NCBI GenBank assembly: GCA_963757065.1
Contig: CAVWQC010000007.1
Span: 496,001 to 560,000, forward strand
Direction of reading: 5' to 3'
Length of the DNA: 64,000 nt
DNA from: PNON01 sp963757065
GTDB taxonomy: Bacteria; Chloroflexota; Anaerolineae; Anaerolineales; Anaerolineaceae
This document shows, one piece after another, positions 58,007 to 64,000 of the stretch. Both the position numbers and the translations under genes were made by a program. The notes under the pieces are model-generated. The model ran no database searches. It was not told the origin of the DNA and saw nothing but the letters and a program-made list of their open reading frames with translations. Position 1 is the stretch's first letter. Each line of letters opens with the position of its first letter.

Positions 58007-59769
58007 CTATTCCTGTATTGTATTAACCTCTGATTTCTGTCCTGATGTCAATAATTTCGTTATCTCATCCTTTATAACAGTGACTACTTGCTCAACAGGG
58101 ATAGTTCTGATCTCATCTTCATGGCGAAGTTTCAACTCCACACCCCCTTGTTTAAGGGATCGTTCTCCAATAGTTAATCGGATGGGGCAACCGATCAGGT
58201 CAGCGTCATTGAACTTTATTCCCGGGCTATCATTGCGATCGTCAAATAATACCTCTATCCCTGCATCCATCAGATCCTCGTATATCTTTTCTGCCACAGG
58301 GAGTACATCCAGGCTTTTTCCAGGCAAAACAACCAGATAAACCTGATATGGGGCAATCGTGATAGGCCAGACCAGTCCGTGTTCATCATGATGTTCTTCT
58401 GCGATGCAGGCCAGTAACCTGCCTACACCAATACCATAAGAGCCCATGATGACAGGCAGATTCACTCCAAGTTCATTTTGGAATACACAATTCATAGCTT
58501 CACTGTAACGTGTGCCTAATTGGAAAATATTACCCACTTCGACCCCCGTTTGAGGATGACCGGGGAGCCGCAATCAGGGCAGGCGTCACCTTCCCGAACG
58601 TTCACCACATCACTAACCATATTTGCTGAGTAGTCGCGCCCGTAATTGGTATTGATGAAATGATACCCCTCCTCGTTTGCACCGGCTGCCAGGTTGACAC
58701 AATCGGGTATGAGTTCATCCACAACTACAGTGACATCTTCGGTAAATCGTAATCCTATCGGTGAGGCATAACCAGGGACAGCTCCGGTATTTTTAATCTC
58801 TTCATCCGTTGCCGGTCGAAGGTCAGAAGCACCAAGAACGTTCATCAGTTTGGTTTCATTTACATCCATATCACCGCGAACGATGACAAAAACAAAGAGC
58901 AATTTTTCCTTTGACGGTTGTTGAGCCATGAAGAATACAGCTTTGGCTGTCTTCTCAGCAGGTATTTGAAGATAATCTGCCAAATCCAGGATCGTGGTGG
59001 TGTGTGGGGTGGCTACTTTTTGAAGATTTTGGAGTGGTTCATTTGTATTTTTTGGTCGACGAAATTTTGCTGTTTGCCGGTTGGCAGCATAACCGCATTG
59101 ATCGCAGAGTACGAGTGTATCTTCACCAATTGGGGACAGATACATGAATTCATGGGCTATCTTTCCGCCCATCATGCCGGTGTCCGATTTTACGGAAATA
59201 ATTGGTAAACCGCATCTCCTGAATATGCGTTCATAAGCTAAATAATGAGCTTGATATTGAATTTCCAATCCCTCCCAATCTTTATCCAGGCTATAACTGT
59301 CTAGCATGGTGAATTCCCGCACCCGGATCAAACCAGCGCGGGGTCGTGGATCGTCCCTCCATTTGGTTTGGATGTGGTAGATCAATTGGGGAAGCTGCTT
59401 ATAAGACCGAATTTCTCCACGGACGAGATCGCTGACTGCCTCTTCATGAGTCATAGCCAGGACCATATCACGTTGATTCTTATCTTTAAAACGTCCCATC
59501 TCGCTGCCAATTGTGGACCATCGCCCAGTCTCCTGCCATAATTCAGCTGGTTGGACCACCGGCATGGTAACTTCCTGACCACCAATTCCTTCGATCTCTT
59601 CCTTCATGATCTGTTCGATTTTCCGCATGGAGCGGCGTGCCAGGGGAAGATAACTGAAGATCCCGGCTGCATGCTGACGGATAAAACCCGCTCGCAGTAA
59701 TAACTTATGGCTGTCAGCTTCAAGATCTGCAGGGGTTGATTTTAGAGTTTGTGAGAATAACTTTGACAT
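58007..59769 (-). CDS. proS: Prolyl-tRNA synthetase, bacterial type (frameshifted)
   Basis: About 587 residues. Class II synthetase motifs: the N-terminal LLRAGFIRQHAAGIFSYLPLARR, motif 2 KWRDDPRPRAGLIRVREF, and C-terminal GSYGIGVGRLLACIAEEHHDE plus the anticodon-binding domain (VYLVVLPG onward). The editing insert characteristic of bacterial ProS is present around residues 220-390. One G appears missing from a G run near 58560, splitting it into two frames; the gene is normally essential, so a sequence error is likely. It charges tRNA-Pro. Confidence 0.94.
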
Positions 59770-59838
59770 CCGCATTGATATACTCCAAAAATAAACCTGA
59801 AAATATATTCTTACATATTTATATGGTTTGAGAGCTGG

Positions 59839-60627
59839 TTACATAAAAGCTAACCACAGATGGGCAGTATGGTAAAGCACAGGAGTGAGAAGGCTGCCAG
59901 TCTTTTTCATTATCCAACTGAGCAGGAAAGCAAGGGTAATTCGATATAGAAACCCTCCCAATAGTTGCAGTCCATCTCCGGAATATGCGCCAATGGTAGG
60001 TAAAGCCCACCAGGCTACATATAAAAGTATTGCTGCGAGAATACCCCATTTTTCGCCCAACCAGGCAGCAAACCTGGGTTGAATATAACCACGAAAAACA
60101 ACTTCCTCTCCAAGAACCGCAACAAATGCAACCGCTAACGTCAGAAAAGCCCCCTGAGAAAGACCATTGATGATGTCAAAGATCTTTCCCTGTAGGAAAA
60201 TTACCAGAATTACAAGCACAGCTCCAGTTTGTAAACCAATTTTCAATCCCGGTTTGCTTAATCCAATGCTTAGCAGGGGCTGCTTTCGGATAAATAAACT
60301 AATTCCCACCGGAAAAATGATCGCAGCCGAGAATATTAATGCAGCAGTCAAAGCGTTGATAGTTGCAAATGAAGGTTTAGGTGCATTGAATAATCCGGGA
60401 TAGGATGTGAAATTAATTAACTGTGCAAACAATAAGGGTTGAAACCTTTGCACAAATGCGGTAAAAAGCAGAACCAGGATTCCTACAGTCAACGCTGCGC
60501 TTCCTTCCCGTTTGGGGTAAAGAAACTGTAATGGCCGTTTATTTTTGACCACCGGACTGATGGATAGAATCAATACTACCGCTATGACACCTACAATTTC
60601 ACTGATTAATAATACGGGAAAATTCAT
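59839..60627 (-). CDS. CPBP-family intramembrane metalloprotease
   Basis: 262 residues with about eight helices. Catalytic GEEVVFRGYIQPR (EExxxR), a middle AWWALPTIG where the family usually has FxxxH (here the His is not evident), and the terminal PVLYHTAHLWLA with a His. The family includes CAAX-type and bacteriocin-immunity proteases. Its ATG overlaps the bactofilin stop by four bases, so the pair is co-translated. Confidence 0.82.
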   Translation of the reverse strand: MNFPVLLISEIVGVIAVVLILSISPVVKNKRPLQFLYPKREGSAALTVGILVLLFTAFVQRFQPLLFAQLINFTSYPGLFNAPKPSFATINALTAALIFSAAIIFPVGISLFIRKQPLLSIGLSKPGLKIGLQTGAVLVILVIFLQGKIFDIINGLSQGAFLTLAVAFVAVLGEEVVFRGYIQPRFAAWLGEKWGILAAILLYVAWWALPTIGAYSGDGLQLLGGFLYRITLAFLLSWIMKKTGSLLTPVLYHTAHLWLAFM

Positions 60628-61103
60628 ACAGGATTTCCGTCCTGACCCACCTTGGATGGATCCTGGGTTTCCGATTTAGGTAGTGTTTCTTCAGGAGCAG
60701 GTTGAATTGACCCAAGGCCATATTTTGTCAGGTCAATGGAATCTTCCATCTGAATTTGCCCTCTAAGGAAGGAACCTTCTTCGGTTGATAAAGCCATCAC
60801 GATCACATCACCCCAAACCCGCCCGGTGGATCGGATTTCCAATTTCTCGGCGATGATATTCCCCCGGACTGCTCCGGCAACGATGACCGTATTAGCCACG
60901 ACATTTTCACAAGTTACCCGTCCGGTTTCCCCGATTACAAGCAAACCACGCAAGATCACCTTGCCTTCAAATGTGCCTTCGACCCTTATTCCACCAGAAC
61001 CGGACAAATCTCCCGACCAGTTAATTCCTGGTCCAAGGACAGATGTAACCCGTTCTACTGGTGAGATAGGTGTATTAATTACTGCTTTCGGACGTTTAAA
61101 CAT
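60624..61103 (-). CDS. Bactofilin (polymer-forming cytoskeletal protein)
   Basis: 159 residues. A short basic N-terminus, then a right-handed beta-helix: GGIRVEGTFEGKVILRG, GRVTCENVVANTVIVAGAVRGNIIAEKLEI, GRVWGDVIVMALSTEEGSFLRGQI. A Pro/Asp-rich tail follows. Bactofilins self-assemble into filaments that shape cells or position wall enzymes. Co-transcribed with the CPBP protease downstream. Confidence 0.92.
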   Translation of the reverse strand: MFKRPKAVINTPISPVERVTSVLGPGINWSGDLSGSGGIRVEGTFEGKVILRGLLVIGETGRVTCENVVANTVIVAGAVRGNIIAEKLEIRSTGRVWGDVIVMALSTEEGSFLRGQIQMEDSIDLTKYGLGSIQPAPEETLPKSETQDPSKVGQDGNPV

Positions 61104-61353
61104 ACTTTTTCCTAGGATAATTTCTTAATATGGATAGTTTACATCTCATAATAGTATAGCTACTTTATACCATAAATGGATTTTATATTGGGGGATGGAG
61201 TAAACTTTGGATTGAATAGATCGTTACATGTAACGAATAACTAATTATCAATAGGAGTTCAAATCCTTCGAAACCGTTGATCAATAAAATTAGAGATCCA
61301 TCATCAGATATTTGTTTCACCAGCATTAAAGTTTATATATTGTAGAAATAATT

Positions 61354-61382
61354 CTTACAAAAACTATCTTTTTTGCTATACT
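61354..61382 (+). promoter_or_regulatory. Probable promoter of the peroxiredoxin-glutaredoxin gene
   Basis: CTTACA (61354-61359), 17 bases, then TATACT (61377-61382). The ATG lies 23 bases further, after a GGAGGAA site, leaving a short leader. The upstream stretch 61104-61353 is AT-rich and shows nothing else. Confidence 0.6.
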
Positions 61383-61404
61383 GAATAATAAATGGAGGAA
61401 TAAT

Positions 61405-62148
61405 ATGACCCATCTCAAGGTAGGTGACAGGGCACCAGATTTTACACTACCCAGTCACCTGGACATGAATATTACACTTAGCGACCTAAGGGGAAAGATA
61501 GTAGTCCTGGCATTCTTCCCAATGGCATGGACACCCATCTGAACTGCACAGATCCCGTCGTACGAAGCCGAACTCGGCAAGTTCGCGGGATTAAATGCCC
61601 AGGTCCTGGGTATCAGCATTGATCACATTCCCTGCTTGAAAGCATGGACAGAAACATTTGGTGGAATCAATTACCCCATGTTAAGTGATTTCTGGCCGCA
61701 TGGCGATGTTGCATTGAAATATGGCGTACTCAGAAGTGAAGGGCGTTCTGAGCGAGCATTGTTCATAATCGATGATAACGGCTTCATCCGATATATAGAT
61801 GTTCATGATATCGATGATCAGCCGGATAATAAAGTGCTGTTCACTGAGATCAAAAAACTTCGTCCTGGTTACGTTGAAGAAGTTATTGACCCGGCAGATA
61901 TAAAGCTACCCCATGGTGGCATCGTTATGTACTGCACAAAATGGTGCCCCGATTGCCGCCGTGCCCGCCTCTGGTTGAATGAAAAAGGATTGAAATATAC
62001 TGAAGTCGATGTGATGTCTACAGTTGGAGCAGATGATCAGATCCGTTTATGGACTGGAGGCAATCTGGTCACACCTACATTTGATATCGATGGTCAAGTT
62101 GTGATCGATTTTGATGAAGATAAACTAAGGGAAGTCTTAAAAATATAA
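61405..62148 (+). CDS. Selenocysteine-containing peroxiredoxin-glutaredoxin fusion (in-frame TGA at codon 46)
   Basis: 247 residues if TGA at 61540-61542 is read as selenocysteine. The N-terminal half is a peroxiredoxin (AhpC-TSA/redoxin fold): VGDRAPDFTLPSH, then FFPMAWTPI-U-TAQIPSYEAEL, where U stands exactly at the peroxidatic Cys of the family's TPxCT motif; a second Cys at residue 77 (DHIPCLKAW) may resolve it. From about residue 172 a glutaredoxin-like domain follows (MYCTKWCPDCRRARLWL, Cys181 and Cys184; TPTFDIDG). Frame and family similarity are continuous on both sides of TGA. It should reduce peroxides, with the fused domain recycling the oxidised centre. The alternative is a truncating TGC-to-TGA change. 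Confidence 0.82.
61552..61591 (+). promoter_or_regulatory. Candidate bacterial SECIS stem-loop
   Basis: Starts 9 bases after the TGA. Stems: ATCCCG/CGGGAT, then CGAA/TTCG, then GCCG/CGGC, with an apical AACT loop (GAACTC if the closing pair opens). The loop begins 28 bases after the TGA, inside the 16-37 base window usual for SelB-recruiting elements. All of it lies within the coding frame. Confidence 0.7.
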
Positions 62149-62169
62149 TCACAAGGTATAAGCACAGAT

Positions 62170-62206
62170 ACTTCGACCTCGAGAAATTATCGGGGTCGAA
62201 GTTTTT
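62170..62206 (+). terminator. Intrinsic terminator after the peroxiredoxin-glutaredoxin gene
   Basis: ACTTCGACC/GGTCGAAGT stem followed by TTTTT. It overlaps the last base of the convergent glycosylase gene. Confidence 0.8.
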
Positions 62207-62855
62207 AAGGAGTTTTCCATAAAAATCGCCAGGGTATGCTTTTCCAGGGTTCTGGAACGTTGTTCATCCCAATTCGCGGCGTTCTGACGATGTCAGTTTC
62301 AGGAACTTCGAAACTGGTATTGCTGATCCAAAGATCAGAATTACTGTCACACAGGTTAATCCCGTTCAGCTTCCCATCCAAAGAAAGTGCCTGGCACAGC
62401 TTTGCAGGACCATCTGTCCAGCCTTTAGTTAATGAACCATGTTTACTCGTTGGCGGTTGTTGACGTAAAGTCCGCATGATATCCATGCCAAACACTGGTT
62501 CAATACCTCGGATAAGGACTGCGGCTGGTGAACCAACAGCACAACAAACAGCGTTGAGCATCCAGTGCATACCATAAGTAAAATAGATATAAGCGTGACC
62601 AGGGGGACCATACATGATCTTTGTCCGGGGAGTAAGCCCGGCTTTGGCGTGGCAGCCAAGATCTTCTTCACCCTGGTATGCTTCAGTTTCGATGATCAAA
62701 CCGCCGGCTAATTGACCAAGATATCTTCGAACTAACAATTTCCCTATTAATTTCCTGGCAGTATCAAGGGCGGATAGTTTATAAAATTCTATAGGAAGGA
62801 TTTCGTATAAATGGTCAGAATAGTTAGCGGCGGCGTTCGAGTTCATCGGCTTCAA
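62205..62855 (-). CDS. mpg: 3-methyladenine DNA glycosylase (AAG/Mpg family)
   Basis: About 216 residues. Family motifs: ARKLIGKLLVRR, IIETEAYQGEEDLGCHAKAGLTPRTKIMYGPPGHAYIYFTYGMHWMLN (with the catalytic Glu in ETEAY), AVLIRGIEP, and GPAKLCQAL. It excises alkylated and deaminated purines. The long start overlaps the upstream epimerase gene by 32 bases; an internal ATG at 62846 shortens this. Read together with the epimerase gene. Confidence 0.92.
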   Translation of the reverse strand: MKPMNSNAAANYSDHLYEILPIEFYKLSALDTARKLIGKLLVRRYLGQLAGGLIIETEAYQGEEDLGCHAKAGLTPRTKIMYGPPGHAYIYFTYGMHWMLNAVCCAVGSPAAVLIRGIEPVFGMDIMRTLRQQPPTSKHGSLTKGWTDGPAKLCQALSLDGKLNGINLCDSNSDLWISNTSFEVPETDIVRTPRIGMNNVPEPWKSIPWRFLWKTP

Positions 62856-63780
62856 GTGACCTGATATTTGGATCGCGTTCCAAAGTGAGGCGTAAACCAG
62901 TCTCCAGTTTAATGGAAGGTTTGTAGTTTAGCTTCTTTCCTGCCAGGCTTATATCCGCCCGCATTCGAGCAACTCCACTTTCTGCACGTAAATTGTAAAC
63001 AACCTGTGGGTGTCCCCCGGTAACTTCCAAAACTGTCTTTAAGAGGTCTTTGATACTAATGTCAGACCCGCTGCCAATATTAAAGATCATATTATTTATT
63101 TTTGGTGCGGTTGCTGCGGCAATCATCGCACTGACAACATCATCAACATAAACGTAATCCCGAGTTTGGCGGCCATCGCCATTGATTACGATAGTTCCAT
63201 TTCGCATAGCCTGCTTGATGAAGGATGGAATAACGGGTGCATGCGAAGGTGGAATATGCTGACCGGGACCGTATGCATTAAATATCCTCAGACAAACAGT
63301 TTCAATTCCTGCAATGGAACCTATGGTGCGGATATAGTATTCGGCAGAAAGTTTTGAAACAGCATAAGGGGTACGGGGTTGTGGTTCTGCATCTTCCTTA
63401 AGAACCTGGCTCTTCTGATCACCGTAAACAGTACCAGATGAGGCAAAAATCACCCTCTTCACCCTTACATCCCGGGCAGCTTCCATAAGGGTCACCGTGC
63501 CGCCCACATTTACATTATTGTAATCTCGCGGGTATAGCATGGACTCTGGAACAGAGACACGAGCTGCCAGGTGAAAAACGCAATCAATATCCTGCAGCAA
63601 TGACCAAAGCTTCGGGCGGTCATTAATATCTCCCCTGGTAAAATAAACTTCCTGAGATAATTTGGCAGGATCACCTGTGGAGAGATCATCTAAACCGGAA
63701 ACATGGTGTCCTTCAAGGACTAACCGGTTCGCTAATGCTGCTCCTAAAAATCCTGCTACACCTGTTATGAGATAATTCAT
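62824..63780 (-). CDS. NAD-dependent epimerase/dehydratase (UDP-glucose 4-epimerase-like)
   Basis: 318 residues of the extended short-chain dehydrogenase family. NAD motif GVAGFLGAALANRL, DINDRPKL, catalytic SSGTVYG and YAVSK, GRQTRDYVYVDDVV and the C-terminal sugar-binding part. It resembles GalE or related nucleotide-sugar epimerases used for glycan precursors, but the exact sugar cannot be fixed. Start at ATG 63780. Confidence 0.88.
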   Translation of the reverse strand: MNYLITGVAGFLGAALANRLVLEGHHVSGLDDLSTGDPAKLSQEVYFTRGDINDRPKLWSLLQDIDCVFHLAARVSVPESMLYPRDYNNVNVGGTVTLMEAARDVRVKRVIFASSGTVYGDQKSQVLKEDAEPQPRTPYAVSKLSAEYYIRTIGSIAGIETVCLRIFNAYGPGQHIPPSHAPVIPSFIKQAMRNGTIVINGDGRQTRDYVYVDDVVSAMIAAATAPKINNMIFNIGSGSDISIKDLLKTVLEVTGGHPQVVYNLRAESGVARMRADISLAGKKLNYKPSIKLETGLRLTLERDPNIRSLEADELERRR

Positions 63781-63934
63781 ATGCTGATTGGTTGGGAGTC
63801 CTTATATTTTTGGATTATAGCACGGAATAATTAAAACATTTCTCCTTTCTCCAGATTCTCGTGTACAATTGGCAGTGTTTTATTTTAGGAATATTGGTGT
63901 TATAATTTAGACAAAATTAGTCCGAATTAGTCCT

Positions 63935-64000
63935 ATGCCTATAGATCATTTTGGTAGAAACATTCATTATCTGCGAATCAGCCTGACAGATCATTGCAAT
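63935..64000 (+). CDS. moaA: GTP 3',8-cyclase MoaA, N-terminus only (cut by window end)
   Basis: The 22 residues present, MPIDHFGRNIHYLRI then SLTDHCN, match the very start of MoaA, whose radical-SAM CxxxCxxC begins at this Cys. MoaA starts molybdenum cofactor synthesis from GTP. The rest lies beyond base 64000. It is divergent from the epimerase gene, sharing a 154-base promoter region. Confidence 0.8.
   Translation, partial: MPIDHFGRNIHYLRISLTDHCN

Overview
The window reads as chromosomal DNA of a moderate-GC, free-living bacterium. I infer Chloroflexota, most likely class Anaerolineae. The grounds are the many secreted proteins with Thr/Pro-rich linkers, lipoproteins carrying an Ig-like plus peptidoglycan-binding pair, a sortase beside an IPVTG-tailed protein, a RIO-type kinase, a bactofilin and several multi-PAS/GAF cyclic-di-GMP proteins. 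No 16S rRNA is present, so the placement is inference.

Layout. 1-12 kb: a GGDEF sensor cut by the window edge, an MFS exporter, a sortase-tailed SGNH-like protein, small enzymes, an NBR1-like/PG-binding lipoprotein and a long secreted M23-type protein. 12.1-15.7 kb: an AT-rich accessory stretch with an HNH-type protein, a coiled-coil zinc-ribbon protein and a broken acetyltransferase. 15.6-17.7 kb: a hydrolase-TetR operon behind a promoter overlapped by a 40-bp palindrome, then tRNA-Asn. 17.8-22.3 kb: housekeeping genes (mutY, pcm, RNase J). 22.4-24.5 kb: a sortase and a likely substrate. 24.7-27.7 kb: a cobalamin-riboswitch-controlled BtuF/C/D importer. 28-38 kb: GGDEF and HD-GYP signalling proteins, MntP, SRPBCC paralogues and a DUF421 protein. 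38-44 kb: a carotenoid-type membrane protein, then a four-gene operon (deacetylase, PLP aminotransferase, alanine-racemase-fold enzyme, GPH transporter) behind a perfect LacI-type operator. 46.4-50.2 kb: a very long REC-PAS-GAF-HD-GYP sensor. 50.3-55.6 kb: livFGMHK. 55.9-61.1 kb: a NO-related small protein, a RIO kinase behind a leader ORF and terminator, proS, a CPBP protease and bactofilin. 61.4-64 kb: a peroxiredoxin-glutaredoxin fusion, a 3-methyladenine glycosylase, a sugar epimerase and the start of moaA.

The most striking item is the peroxiredoxin-glutaredoxin gene at 61405-62148. Its peroxidatic cysteine codon is an in-frame TGA, followed 9 nt later by a strong 40-nt stem-loop at the position expected for a bacterial SECIS element. 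I read it as a selenoprotein.

Caution. About twenty reading frames are broken by single-base shifts, including the normally indispensable proS and the housekeeping genes rnj and mutY, and several of the shifts lie in short homopolymers. I treat most of these as sequencing or assembly indels rather than decay and annotate the genes across the breaks. The exception is a CPBP protease at 44 kb, which also carries an in-frame stop.
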